Shown here one piece after another: positions 1-9,400 of a stretch of DNA of 64,000 nt. Source of the DNA: Pseudomonadota bacterium (GTDB lineage Bacteria; Pseudomonadota; Alphaproteobacteria; Rhizobiales; Beijerinckiaceae); contig JAJXWB010000018.1 in NCBI GenBank assembly GCA_021781815.1, positions 1 to 64,000 of the forward strand, given 5' to 3'. Position numbers and translations under genes: made by a program. Each line of letters opens with the position of its first letter. Position 1 is the stretch's first letter. Under the pieces are notes generated by a model. That model searched no databases. It saw nothing but the letters and a program-made list of their open reading frames with translations, and was not told the origin of the DNA.

Positions 1-320
1 TTTTTTATGTATGAAATAGTCGATAAGGAAATCCTTCTTCCTAAAATAGATAAAGCATCATTGCGCTTTTGTTCTACGTCATATTCCCGCTGATATTGTT
101 GTTGGACAAAATATGTCGTTATAGATGCTCCTGCCCCCACCATAACGAGCCCGATCTGAAAAACAGCCGCTTTCAGAGAATCGAAATATTTTTCAGACTT
201 TGAGTTCCTTTCTGCGTTTTTATGTAGAATGACAACGCCAAACCAAACAATTAACATCAGAACTCCGACAGCCGTCATGACTGCTGAAATAAGGGCGTTG
301 TGGCGTATCAGGTAGTCCAT
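1..320 (-). CDS. Unknown two-helix membrane protein, C-terminus cut by window edge
   Basis: An open frame runs from an ATG at 318-320 leftwards to the window edge without a stop, giving at least 106 residues; the next in-frame stop upstream lies at 348-350. It begins MDYLIRHNALISAVMTAVG. A first hydrophobic helix spans about residues 10-32 and a second about 55-72, separated by a charged loop (HKNAERNSKSEKY). After the second helix comes a Gln- and charge-rich stretch (QQQYQREYDVEQKR). The family is not recognised. Base composition is visibly AT-richer than the rest of the window, which suggests acquired DNA, and it sits beside a toxin-antitoxin pair. No strong Shine-Dalgarno is seen before the ATG, so the start is tentative. 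Confidence 0.6.
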   Translation of the reverse strand, partial: MDYLIRHNALISAVMTAVGVLMLIVWFGVVILHKNAERNSKSEKYFDSLKAAVFQIGLVMVGAGASITTYFVQQQYQREYDVEQKRNDALSILGRRISLSTISYIK

Positions 321-583
321 GTGGGGAACGTTGTAACTCAGGCCTTCCTATTACGATATCCCCCGCGTTGTGTCGCGACAACGAACAGCGAGTTTCGCAG
401 ATCGAGATTCTTGGGCGCCTTCGGCTTCATTTGGATGAGCCGAAACGACCGTTTTCCGCCCTTCTGCCCCGATCGGAATGTCCAGTGTCGGGTCTCGCGA
501 CCGGCCGTTGGGGGAGCTTCGCGAACCTCTCCGATTTTCGGCTTGGGCAGCACGGTCCGATTCCTTGAATTTCGCCTCGCGAG
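321..583. other. Gap with no supported gene
   Basis: Both strands are open for up to about 170 codons here, but the predicted products are Arg/Ser-rich, resemble no family I know, and overlap the start of vapB. This looks like GC-rich non-coding sequence, possibly a degenerate intergenic repeat. No RNA gene or clear promoter is seen before the vapB operator. Confidence 0.5.
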
Positions 584-607
584 GATATACATTGCCGTCT
601 GTATATC
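584..607. promoter_or_regulatory. Inverted repeat, likely VapB operator
   Basis: GATATAC and GTATATC form a perfect 7-base inverted repeat separated by 10 bases, ending 12 bases before the vapB start. Antitoxins of the AbrB-fold VapB type bind such dyads to autoregulate their operon, so this is inferred to be the operator. The vapB Shine-Dalgarno (GAGG at 611-614) follows immediately. Confidence 0.6.
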
Positions 608-619
608 TATGAGGCGAAC

Positions 620-850
620 ATGCAAGTTTCTCGCTGGGGCAACAGCCTCGCCATCCGAATCCCGGCTGCAGTCGTAGAGGCGCTCGGCCTGAAGGAAGGG
701 GATGAGGTCGAGGTGACCGCGATGCAGGACGGGCGATTGGAAGTCGCACGCGATGGCAAGCGTGCTCGTGCGATCGAGCGGATAAGATCGATGCAGTTCG
801 AGTTGCCGCCGGGTTGGAAGTTCGATCGTGAAGAAGCGAACCGGCGTTGA
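620..850 (+). CDS. vapB: VapB-type (AbrB/MazE fold) antitoxin
   Basis: A 76-residue protein starting MQVSRWGNSLAIRIPAAVVE, the classic swapped-hairpin AbrB fold: a basic WGNSLAIRIP strand, then LGLKEGDEVEV. The C-terminal third (about residues 50-76) is the toxin-neutralising tail, with the aromatic and charged stretch PPGWKFDREEANRR. It should bind and inhibit the PIN toxin encoded next and repress the operon through the upstream inverted repeat. GAGG lies six bases before the ATG. Its stop overlaps the start of the toxin gene, consistent with coupled translation. The family call is firm; which VapB subfamily is not known. Confidence 0.88.
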   Translation: MQVSRWGNSLAIRIPAAVVEALGLKEGDEVEVTAMQDGRLEVARDGKRARAIERIRSMQFELPPGWKFDREEANRR

Positions 851-1257
851 GCCCGAGACTTCGGTTTCTCGACACTAATGTGCTGGTCTATGCCTTCACC
901 AAGGATGCGCGGTCCTCGGTTGCGCTTTCACTTGTGAGCGAAGGCGGGATCGTCAGCGTCCAGTGCTTGAACGAGCTTGCTAACGTGCTGCGTGGCCGGA
1001 TGGCGAAGCCTTGGTCTTTTGTACATGACGCTCTCGACCAAGTCGTCGATCTCTGTACTGCGATTGTCCCGCTCGACCGGACTCTGCATCAGCGTGGCAT
1101 ATCCGTTGCAGAACGCTATGGCGTTCACATTTACGACGCGATGATCATCGCCGCGGCGCTCGAAGCCGGTTGCAACACGCTCTTTTCGGAGGACATGCAG
1201 GACGGGCTTGCCTTGGAAGGGCGACTCCGCATCGTCAATCCCTTCCGCCGATCCTGA
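847..1257 (+). CDS. vapC: VapC-type PIN-domain ribonuclease toxin
   Basis: A 136-residue PIN-domain protein. The acidic metal-binding residues are visible: D in LDTNVLVYAF near the N-terminus, E in LNELANVL, D in YDAMIIAAA and D in FSEDMQDG. VapC toxins are Mg-dependent RNases that usually cleave tRNA or rRNA; the target here cannot be read from sequence. The start is a TTG at 847 whose last two bases form part of the vapB stop (TTGA overlap), typical of translational coupling in toxin-antitoxin operons. The length and the complete acidic set suggest an active toxin. Confidence 0.88.
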   Translation: MSPRLRFLDTNVLVYAFTKDARSSVALSLVSEGGIVSVQCLNELANVLRGRMAKPWSFVHDALDQVVDLCTAIVPLDRTLHQRGISVAERYGVHIYDAMIIAAALEAGCNTLFSEDMQDGLALEGRLRIVNPFRRS

Positions 1258-1305
1258 TCCAACACAGCATTTGACGCCGCGCCCAATCTCGCTACAAGAA
1301 CCGCC

Positions 1306-2437
1306 ATGCGCGCCGAACCTGAAGCCCTCGTCGAACAGATCAAGCAGTCCCTGGGACTGCTGAGGAGGCATCTTTGACGTCGAAACATCGACGCGCCGCC
1401 TCGCGGAACTGAACGCCAAGGCCGAAGACCCGTCCCTCTGGAACGACCCGGACGCCGCGCAAAAAGTCATGCGCGAGCGCACGGAGCTGGAGGACCGCCT
1501 CGGCTCGATCGCCCGCTTCGAGGGCGAACTCGAGGATGCGATCACGCTCGTCGAACTGGGCGAGAGCGAGAACGACGAACCGACCGAGAAGGAAGGGATC
1601 GCCGCGCTCAAGAAACTGATCGCCGACTCGCGCCGCAGCCAGATCGAGGCTCTGTTCTCTGGCGAGGCGGACGCCAACGACACCTATATCGAGGTGCATT
1701 CGGGCGCCGGCGGCACGGAGAGCCAGGACTGGGCGCGCATGCTGTTTCGCATGTACGCGCGCTGGGGCGAGCGTCACAAGTTCAGGGTCGAACTCATCGA
1801 GGAGACCGACGGCGAAGAGGCGGGCATCAAGTCCGGCACGTTGCTGGTGAAGGGGCACAACGCCCACGGCTGGGCCAAGACCGAATCCGGCGTGCATCGC
1901 CTCGTCCGCATTTCGCCTTTCGATTCCAATGCGCGCCGGCACACCAGCTTCGCCTCGGTGTGGGTCTATCCTGTCGTCGACGACAAGATCGACATCCAGA
2001 TCAACGAGAGCGATTGCCGGATCGATACGTTCCGCTCGTCGGGCGCCGGCGGTCAGCACGTCAACACGACGGATTCGGCGATCCGCATTACCCATATGCC
2101 GACCGGCATAGTCGTCGCCTGCCAGATGGAGCGCTCGCAGCACAAGAACCGCGCGACGGCGTGGAACATGCTGCGCGCGAGGCTGTACGAGCGCGAACTG
2201 GAGAAGCGCGAGGCGGAAGCGAGCGCGGTCGCAGCGTCGAAGACCGAGATCGGTTGGGGCCACCAGATCCGCTCCTACGTGCTGCAGCCCTACCAGCTTG
2301 TGAAGGATCTGCGCACCGGCGTCACGTCGGGCACGCCTGACGAGGTGCTCGATGGCGAACTCGACGAATTCATGGAAGCGGCGCTGGCCCAGCGCATCCA
2401 TGGCGGGGGGCCGGACAAGGTCGAGGACGTGGACTGA
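1306..2437 (+). CDS. prfB: Peptide chain release factor 2 with programmed +1 frameshift
   Basis: RF2 terminates translation at UGA and UAA codons. The gene starts at ATG 1306 and reads 23 codons to an in-frame UGA at 1375-1377. A +1 shift at CTT (skipping T1375) enters the long frame, giving about 376 residues, the normal RF2 length. The shift signal is complete: AGGAGG (1363-1368), three bases, then CTTTGAC. The anticodon-mimic tripeptide SPF lies near residue 203 and the catalytic GGQ near 248-250 (GAGGQHVNTTDSA). Calling the gene from the internal ATG at 1469 would truncate it. Autoregulation follows from the design: low RF2 slows termination at this UGA and favours the shift. Confidence 0.96.
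1363..1378 (+). promoter_or_regulatory. prfB programmed frameshift site
   Basis: Internal Shine-Dalgarno AGGAGG, spacer CAT, then slippery CTT followed by the UGA stop and C. The spacing and the poor UGAC termination context match the classical RF2 recoding signal, so this is a functional site and not a sequencing error. Confidence 0.93.
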
Positions 2438-2441
2438 TCCC

Positions 2442-3590
2442 TCAGCCCGTTGCTGCAGACGTCCTTTGCGTCGGCTGGCCACGATAGGGCGCGAATCGCT
2501 CGGCCATCGTCATGAACGGTAGTTCGATCCGCCGATAGCAAACGTCCGCGAGCGCGAACGAGATCGCCGCCGAAAGGCCCAGCAGCGCGAAGGATGACGC
2601 GTCGACTCCGAGCGGACGATCTTTGCCGGCGAGAAGAAAAACCAGCCCCATGACGGGCATGTGTATGAGATACAGCGAATAGCAGCGCCGCCCGCACCAT
2701 TCGAGCGCCCGCACGACTGCGCCACTCGCGCTCGCCTCGCGCCGATGCACCACGCCGTATGTGGCAAGCGCAGACGCAAGCGCCGTCCAGCTTGGATAGA
2801 GAATCGTTTCCTGCATGCCCGGCAGCAGTTCCGGCGAAAGCGTCGAGGCGACGACGAAGATCATCGCGCCGAGCTTGATCGCGAAGGCCGGGTCGAGCCG
2901 TTTCGGCAGATCGGGCCACAGCATCGGGACGAGCGCCAGCAATATGCCCCAGCCGAAGGTATCCATGCGCCCGATTGTCCAGGCGTAGGCGGCGACCGCG
3001 CTGACGTCGCCGAACAGCAGCGCGCGGATCGGCAGCGCGGCGATGATCCAGACTGCGGCGACGATGGCGAGCCTGCGCGGCGGAAGCCGCGTCGCAAGCA
3101 GAGGAAGCAGCAGGTAGAAATGTTCCTCGACGGCGAGCGACCATGTCGGCCCGAAGAATTGGGCCACCGGATAGCCCTGCCATCCGCTCACCCAGTTCTG
3201 TTGGAACGTCAGGTAGATCCATAGCGGGTAGCGATCGCGCCAAAGCCAGGCGCCGGGCGTCGCTCCGCCACTATAGAGCACGGTCGCCAGGCTCATGCCG
3301 GCCGTGAGCAGAAGCAGGTACATGGGCAATATGCGGAACGCGCGTCGCAGATAGAAGGTGGGCGCAAGCATCGGCCGCTCCCTGTGGCGCAGCAGATTGC
3401 TTGTGAGCAGGTAGGCCGACAGCACGAAAAACAGGTCGACGCCCGCCCGTCCGCCGCCGAGCAGCGCGCCGGTCCAGTCGGGCAGACCAAGATGCTGGTA
3501 AGCGCGCGAACTCGACAGGTGATGCAGTTGCAGCACCATGAGGATCGCGACGCCGCGTAGCGCGTCGATTCGGGCGAGCCGGTTGGTCAT
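2442..3590 (-). CDS. Acyltransferase 3 family membrane protein (OafA/YrhL type)
   Basis: About 382 residues with some ten hydrophobic segments. The N-terminus RIDALRGVAILMVLQLHH is the hallmark of acyltransferase-3 proteins, which O-acetylate sugars on lipopolysaccharide, capsule or other glycans at the inner membrane. The family RxxFRI-type signature is present (YLRRAFRILPMYL), as is SLAVEEHFYLLLPLL. The start is placed at ATG 3590 (MTNRLARIDALRG), which fits the family N-terminus better than the ATG at 3647. The substrate is unknown: no polysaccharide cluster surrounds it. It converges on prfB with only a few bases between the stops. Confidence 0.85.
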   Translation of the reverse strand: MTNRLARIDALRGVAILMVLQLHHLSSSRAYQHLGLPDWTGALLGGGRAGVDLFFVLSAYLLTSNLLRHRERPMLAPTFYLRRAFRILPMYLLLLTAGMSLATVLYSGGATPGAWLWRDRYPLWIYLTFQQNWVSGWQGYPVAQFFGPTWSLAVEEHFYLLLPLLATRLPPRRLAIVAAVWIIAALPIRALLFGDVSAVAAYAWTIGRMDTFGWGILLALVPMLWPDLPKRLDPAFAIKLGAMIFVVASTLSPELLPGMQETILYPSWTALASALATYGVVHRREASASGAVVRALEWCGRRCYSLYLIHMPVMGLVFLLAGKDRPLGVDASSFALLGLSAAISFALADVCYRRIELPFMTMAERFAPYRGQPTQRTSAATG

Positions 3591-3662
3591 GCAAGATGCC
3601 CGGGGCGCAATCGCTGCTTGCCGGCGTGCGTCGACTTTCCCGCCCAATCCTTCGAGGGGCCT

Positions 3663-5051
3663 TCAGTCATTCGTCGCCAGTAGCCGCGACGATTTCAGAA
3701 AGCGCATCGGATCGGTCGCCTCGTCGTCGATGCGCACTTCGTAATGCAGATGCGGCCCGGTCGAGCGTCCCGTCGAGCCAACGCGCCCGATCGCCTCTCC
3801 GGCCTGCACCCTCTGGCCTTCCGAAACATTGATGGCCGACAGGTGGCCGTAGCGCGTCGAAAGTCCGGCGCCATGATCGATCTCGACCATGTTGCCATAG
3901 CCCCCGGAGGGGGCCGCCGTGACGACCACGCCGCTTGCGGTCGCGCGCACGGGAGCGCCCATGTCTGCGCGCATGTCCATGCCCGAATGCAGCGCCGGAC
4001 GTCCGAGGAAGGGGTCGAGGCGGTAGCCGAAAGTCGACGTCATCTCGATCTGACCGGCGAGCGGCTTGCGCAGGGGCAGGTAAGGCAGGGCGCGACGCAG
4101 CCGGTCGAGAGTGGCGAACGACGCCTGCACGGTGGAGAGCTGCTTTTCGAAGGGCGAGCCGTTCGCGTCCAGTTTCACCGGAACGAGGGGGCCTCCAACG
4201 GCGGCGTCCTTCGGAACGGCGTATCGGTCGGGCGAAAGGCCGGTCTCCGCAATCGCGGCCTTCAACTGCTGGGCCTTTCGGGAGGCTGGCGCTGCGAGCG
4301 AGGCAAGCGTCGCGATTTGCCGCCGTTCGATGCGGTCGAGAGAAACGCCGAGCATTTCGAGCCGCGCCGGCATTGGCACGTCGGCGTCGGCCGCTTCCGC
4401 GATCGCGCCGCTTGCCGGCGCCTCGGCGCTCGCGCGCGGAGCGCCGTCCGAATTGTGCGTTCTCAGCTCGAACCCGTCCGGCCGCGGCTTGCCGGATTCG
4501 AACGGACCTCCGCTGTCCATCGGCGCCTCGATCGGCGCAAAGGCGGTTGCGCGCTGCGGGACCGGCGCGGGCGCATCCGCGCGCGCTGAGATCGCCGCCT
4601 TTGCCGCCGGCCGGGCTTGCAGCGCGACGGAGGCCGTCGGGTCGGCCGGCGTTCCGATGCGCTCCTCCAGCGCCGCGACGATGGCGGTGCGGGTCTCGAG
4701 CTGCGCCTCGCGTGCGATCAGATGCTGTACCTTGCCCTCGAACGAGTCCTGATCCAGCAATTGCCTGCTGGTGACATGGTCGAGTTGCACGCGCATGGCC
4801 GCAAGCCTGTCCTCGTAGGCATATTGCTGGCGCGCCTGCCGGGCCATCAGGCCGGCGATGATGTCGTCGCGGAAGAACAGCAGGGCGGTTGCGCCGAGAT
4901 AGATGGCGGCGACCGCGGGAAACACGCCGAACAGGCCATAAAGAACGCCCGGCCGCACCGCGAAGTTACGCTGCCGGCCGCCGCGCGAAACGGTGAAGAA
5001 GTAATGCGTGTCCGGTTCGCGAGCGGACGGAAAATTCGAACGAATGGACAT
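3663..5051 (-). CDS. M23 family (LytM/peptidoglycan endopeptidase-like) metallopeptidase
   Basis: About 462 residues. A cytoplasmic basic N-terminus precedes one transmembrane helix (about residues 35-60, VLYGLFGVFPAVAAIYLGA), then a long periplasmic part with coiled-coil character (QARQQYAYEDRLAAM onward). The C-terminal M23 domain has the zinc motifs HSGMDMRADMG and GPHLHYEV. Such proteins cut peptidoglycan cross-links or, when degenerate, activate amidases; here the H...D and HxH ligands are present, so activity is plausible. The start is set at ATG 5051, preceded by a CGGAGCG Shine-Dalgarno; the alternative ATG at 5099 sits inside a perfect palindrome. Confidence 0.87.
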   Translation of the reverse strand: MSIRSNFPSAREPDTHYFFTVSRGGRQRNFAVRPGVLYGLFGVFPAVAAIYLGATALLFFRDDIIAGLMARQARQQYAYEDRLAAMRVQLDHVTSRQLLDQDSFEGKVQHLIAREAQLETRTAIVAALEERIGTPADPTASVALQARPAAKAAISARADAPAPVPQRATAFAPIEAPMDSGGPFESGKPRPDGFELRTHNSDGAPRASAEAPASGAIAEAADADVPMPARLEMLGVSLDRIERRQIATLASLAAPASRKAQQLKAAIAETGLSPDRYAVPKDAAVGGPLVPVKLDANGSPFEKQLSTVQASFATLDRLRRALPYLPLRKPLAGQIEMTSTFGYRLDPFLGRPALHSGMDMRADMGAPVRATASGVVVTAAPSGGYGNMVEIDHGAGLSTRYGHLSAINVSEGQRVQAGEAIGRVGSTGRSTGPHLHYEVRIDDEATDPMRFLKSSRLLATND

Positions 5052-5093
5052 GCGCGGCGCTCCGGGCGCGAAATACCGCCCGGCGACATCAGA

Positions 5094-5113
5094 AAGCATT
5101 AAGGTTAATGCTT
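5094..5113. promoter_or_regulatory. 20-base perfect palindrome between M23 peptidase and tyrS
   Basis: AAGCATTAAGGTTAATGCTT is a perfect 9-base inverted repeat around GG. It sits in the divergent promoter region, 43 bases upstream of the preferred M23 start and 80 bases before tyrS. It looks like a dimeric-regulator operator; the regulator is unknown. Confidence 0.5.
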
Positions 5114-5193
5114 CCGAAATCGCAGATGACGGCCTGCTTGCCTAGGGGCGCCCCGGCCCCTAAAGGTGCGGCTCGCAACAAGGCTCGATCCTC

Positions 5194-6462
5194 ATGTCCG
5201 TCGTAAAGCCCAGCTTCCGTCCAAAGTCCGATTTCCTCGCCGCGCTGATCGAGCGCGGCTACGTGCATCAATGCTCGGATTACGAGGGGCTGGACGCCAG
5301 GGCGGCGGCTGGCGAATTGATCGCCTATATCGGCTTTGACTGCACGGCGCCCTCGCTGCACGTCGGCTCGTTGCTGCCGATCATGATGCTGGCCTGGCTG
5401 CAGCGCACCGGCGGCAAGCCCGTGCCGCTGATGGGCGGCGGAACGACGCGCGTCGGTGATCCCTCCGGCAAGGATGAAGCGCGCAAAATGCTGTCGATCG
5501 AGACGATCGAGGCGAACAAGGCCGGCATCCGCAAGGTGTTCTCGAAATTTCTGACCTTCGGCGATGGCCGGACCGATGCGGTCATGCCCGACAATGCGGA
5601 ATGGCTGACCAAACTCAATTACATCGACTTCCTGCGCGACGTCGGCCGACATTTCTCGGTCAACCGGATGATGTCGATGGATTCCGTGAAGTTGCGGCTC
5701 GAACGCGATCAGGAGCTGTCATTCATCGAATTCAACTACATGTGCCTGCAGGCCTATGATTTTGTCGAACTGAACCGGCGTTACGGCTGCATTGCGCAGA
5801 TGGGCGGCTCGGATCAGTGGGGCAACATCGTCACCGGCATCGACCTCGGCCGGCGCATGGGCGCGCCGCAATTGTTCGCGCTGACTTCGCCGCTGCTCAC
5901 CACGTCGTCCGGCCAGAAGATGGGCAAGACGCACGCGGGCGCTGTCTGGCTCGAAGCCGACATGCTGAGTCCCTATGATTACTGGCAGTTCTGGCGCAAC
6001 GCCGAGGATGGCGACGTAGGTCGTTTCCTGCGGCTGTTCACCTTCCTGCCGATGGACGAGATCGCACGCCTCGAAAAGCTCGACGGCGCCGAGATCAACG
6101 AGGCGAAGAAGACGCTCGCCAACGAGGCGACAGCGCTCGTGCATGGACGCGAAGCCGCAGCGCAGGCTGCCGAAACGGCGCGAAAAACCTTCGAGGAGGG
6201 CGTCGCTGCCGATACGCTGCCGACAGTTGGCGTCTCGATGGCCGAGATGGAGGCGGGCGTCGGCGTGCTGACCGCATTCGTCATGGCGGGGCTGGTGGCG
6301 TCGACAGGCGAGGCGCGCCGGCAGGTCAAGGGCGGCGGGCTGCGCGTCAACGACGATGTCGTCACCGACGAGCGCGCGGTTCTGCGAGGCGCGGACGCGC
6401 GGGACGGCGCGATCAAGTTGTCGATAGGTAAAAAACGGCACGTCTTGCTGAGAGCGAAATAG
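5194..6462 (+). CDS. tyrS: Tyrosyl-tRNA synthetase
   Basis: A 422-residue class I aminoacyl-tRNA synthetase that charges tRNA-Tyr with tyrosine. The HIGH-type signature appears as [10 protein letters not shown] near residue 50, the tyrosine pocket as YMCLQAYDF and GGSDQWGNI, and the KMSKS loop as KMGKT near residue 240. The C-terminal S4-like RNA-binding domain ([17 protein letters not shown]) is complete. Start ATG 5194 gives the normal family length. It is transcribed divergently from the M23 gene and converges on the large AsmA-like gene with an 8-base gap. Confidence 0.97.
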   Translation: MSVVKPSFRPKSDFLAALIERGYVHQCSDYEGLDARAAAGELIAYIGFDCTAPSLHVGSLLPIMMLAWLQRTGGKPVPLMGGGTTRVGDPSGKDEARKMLSIETIEANKAGIRKVFSKFLTFGDGRTDAVMPDNAEWLTKLNYIDFLRDVGRHFSVNRMMSMDSVKLRLERDQELSFIEFNYMCLQAYDFVELNRRYGCIAQMGGSDQWGNIVTGIDLGRRMGAPQLFALTSPLLTTSSGQKMGKTHAGAVWLEADMLSPYDYWQFWRNAEDGDVGRFLRLFTFLPMDEIARLEKLDGAEINEAKKTLANEATALVHGREAAAQAAETARKTFEEGVAADTLPTVGVSMAEMEAGVGVLTAFVMAGLVASTGEARRQVKGGGLRVNDDVVTDERAVLRGADARDGAIKLSIGKKRHVLLRAK

Positions 6463-6470
6463 ATGCTGGA

Positions 6471-9400
6471 TCAGCGCGCCGGCGCCTCGGGCGTCGTGGC
6501 GCTGTCGAGCACCCCGAAGATCTTGCGCAGGAAACCCGGCGCGACGGTCAGTGGATTGATTGAAATCTGCGGCGCGCCCGGACGTCCGGCGATCTTGTAG
6601 TTGACCGCGAACAGCCCCTCGTTCCAGCCGCCGCCGAGCAGAAGTCCGACGACCGGAATCTTCGAGAAGAAATTGTTGACGGTGTAGGCCGGAATGAACG
6701 TCCCGTTCAGCGCCATCGCGCCGCGATCATTGTCGACCACGCCCTCGACGGTCAGGCCGATGTTGGGGCCGTTCATCATGCCATCGCGCAGGGTGAGCTG
6801 GCCGCCGGACCGCGAAAAAACGACCTGTAGACGGTCGAACCGCACCAGCGACGTGTCGACGCGCGCGCCGCTGTTTGGATCGACGCGCGGGCTGCCTTCG
6901 TTCACGAGACGGCGCAGCGCGGGCTCGTCGCGCAACGCGAACGACCGGATCGTCACCATGCCGTTCAGCGCCTTGCCGCCGAACTGCATGGCGGCGTTGA
7001 GCGTCCCGCCTTCCATCCGCGGGTAGAGATCGGCAAAGCCGAGCAGGGCGCCGGCGTCGTTCGTCGAGACATTCACCTGCGGTTGGCCGTTGTCTCCGCG
7101 CCCGAGCGCCGCAGCGAAGGACGCGCGGCCGAACTGGCCGCTCATTGTAAACTGGAGAAGCGAGTCGGCCTTTCGCGCGATCTTCAGATCGGCGTTGACG
7201 AGCGCCTGCCGCGCGAAGCCGCTGAGGACAGGCGTCTTGAGATCGAGATCGAAATCTTCCTTATCGCCGCCGGAGCCGGCGTCGCTGGTTTGCGTGAGGT
7301 TCTTGATGAACGGACGGGCGTCGATCGACGCGCCGCGCACCGTCGCTTTCAGCGTGTCGCCGGTCTTCTGGATATCGACGCGCATGTCGTCGCCGGGCGA
7401 GAGGCGCGCCTGCGTCAGGCGCGCGCTCTGAAATTCGCCTTGCGGGGAAAGGTCGATCGATCCTTTGACCGCGGCGGCGCCAAGATCGGCGACGAGATCT
7501 TCGATCCGCACCGCGCCATCGCGCTGGATCAGCGTGAATGTCGCGCGCCCGGGCTTGCCTGCGTCCTTGACGAGTCCTGGTATTGGATTGTCCAGCTCGA
7601 CGCGGGCGAAATCGAGATCGACGGCGATCCGCGTTTCGTTTTCGGCCAGCGTCGCCCCGAGCTTCATTGCGATCGGGCCGATGATTCCTTTTGGGCTGTA
7701 GCCAAGTTTTGTTCGCCCCGCGTCGTCTATCGTCGCGGTCAGATTGGCGATGGTTGGCTGCCCGGCATTCTTGTAAAGATCCAAGGTCGCGGGCTGACCG
7801 AACAGGCGCCCTGTTCCAGTCGCGCGTATGCCGCCCGGATCGCTCGTCACCATCAAGGCGCCGGCGTCGAATTTCTCCTTTCCGAGCAGGTGATCGGCTG
7901 AAAAGTTCGACACGTTTGCGTTAACTGCGATCTTGACGTCCTCGGCTTTGGCCGCAGGGCCGATCTTGAAATCGACCCGAACCTTGCCGTCGACCTGCCC
8001 CTTCAGCGATCCCGCCTCCAGCGGCAGACTCGCATAGTCCTTGATCGGTTCTTTCGACAGCAGGTCGGCGATCGCCTCGACCGATCCGCCAAGATGCGTC
8101 TCCACATAGGCCGGAATGGCCGGCCCACCGTCGTTGTGGGGAACCACGAACGACCCGCCCGACAGCGTCAGCTTGCGGCCCGGTCCTGTCTCCAGCGTCC
8201 CGGCGGTTTCGTTGAAGACCATCCCGCGGCCTGTGACATGCCCGGACCCGTCGATGCCGGTAATGTCCGGAACGCCCGCGAATGCCGTGACCGATGCGTT
8301 GGCGATCTGGAAATCCATATTCACTGACGCGTCGGGCGGCGGACGGTCGAAACGCATGGCGAGCAGGGCGGTCTTGTCGAAATCGACCGAGGCCTTGCCC
8401 GACAGGATCGTGCCCCCGTGCGTGTGGGTGACGAGCCAGGTCCGCGCCGGCGCCCCCATGTGGGTCGGCCAGACCCGGAAAAGCGCCCGCATCGGCATCC
8501 GCCCCGCCGAAAGTCCCATCCGCAGGTGCGGTCCATCCGTCCAGTCGATTGCGCCGGCGGCGGCCATCGCCAGCTCCGGCCCTACCAATTCCGCGCGCAC
8601 GATTTCGCAACGTTTTTCCTCCGGATGTATCCGCACATCGACGCTCGCATGGTCGATCGTCAGGATCTTGTCGCCGGGACGGTCGGGCGCCAGGACGCCG
8701 GGTTTCGTCAGGCCGAGCGCCAGGCGCCATCCGTCCTGCGGACGCGCCGGAGGATCGAGCGCGCCGGCGACGAAGAATTGCGTCTGGCTGCCGAAATATT
8801 GCACAGGATCGATGATGAGCCGCTGGTTGACTGTGTCCCAGTGGAATCCGCCGGTGATCTCGTCGAAGAATATGGGTTCGTGGTCGGGATCCTCGAGCCT
8901 GAAATAGCCGGGGCTGACGATCGCCCTGCCGCTCGCCTCCCGCAGTTCCCTGGTCGCCTCGAGGATGAAGCGCAGCTTGAGCGACATAGAGGCATCGCTG
9001 TCGAATGCGGGCCGCCGCAAGCCGGCGACTAGCGCGAATTCGTCCATCGTGACGTTGCGCACCTCGATATCGAGCTGGCGCTCCGTGTCGGGTGTGCCGT
9101 TCGCATGGGCAACCGCGGACAGCTTGCCGTTTGGCGCTTGCGCGTCGATTGAGAAAGCGGCCGAATGTCTTCGATTTTCGAACGCCATTTCGAGATTTTG
9201 AAAAGTCGTGGTCCGATCGGCGGTGCGGTCGTCGACGACGAGAGCCCCGCCGTGGACGGCGATATCGCGCAGCGCAGCCAAGGGCGATTTCGGGCTCGTC
9301 GCCAGATCGAAGAAGGCGCGCAGGGCGCCGGCCGCTTCCTTCAACACGATGGACCGACGCGGCTGGTCGCGGCCGGGCGGGGCGGCGCCCGCTGGCGGTT

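Noticed and set aside
338-625. 95-codon minus-strand frame before vapB
   Set aside because: It has no recognisable domain and overlaps the vapB operator and start; long spurious frames are common in such GC-rich DNA.
2097-2437. Possible overlap of prfB with a second gene on the minus strand (2290-3243)
   Set aside because: Only the acyltransferase frame carries family motifs; the overlapping frame is a shadow.
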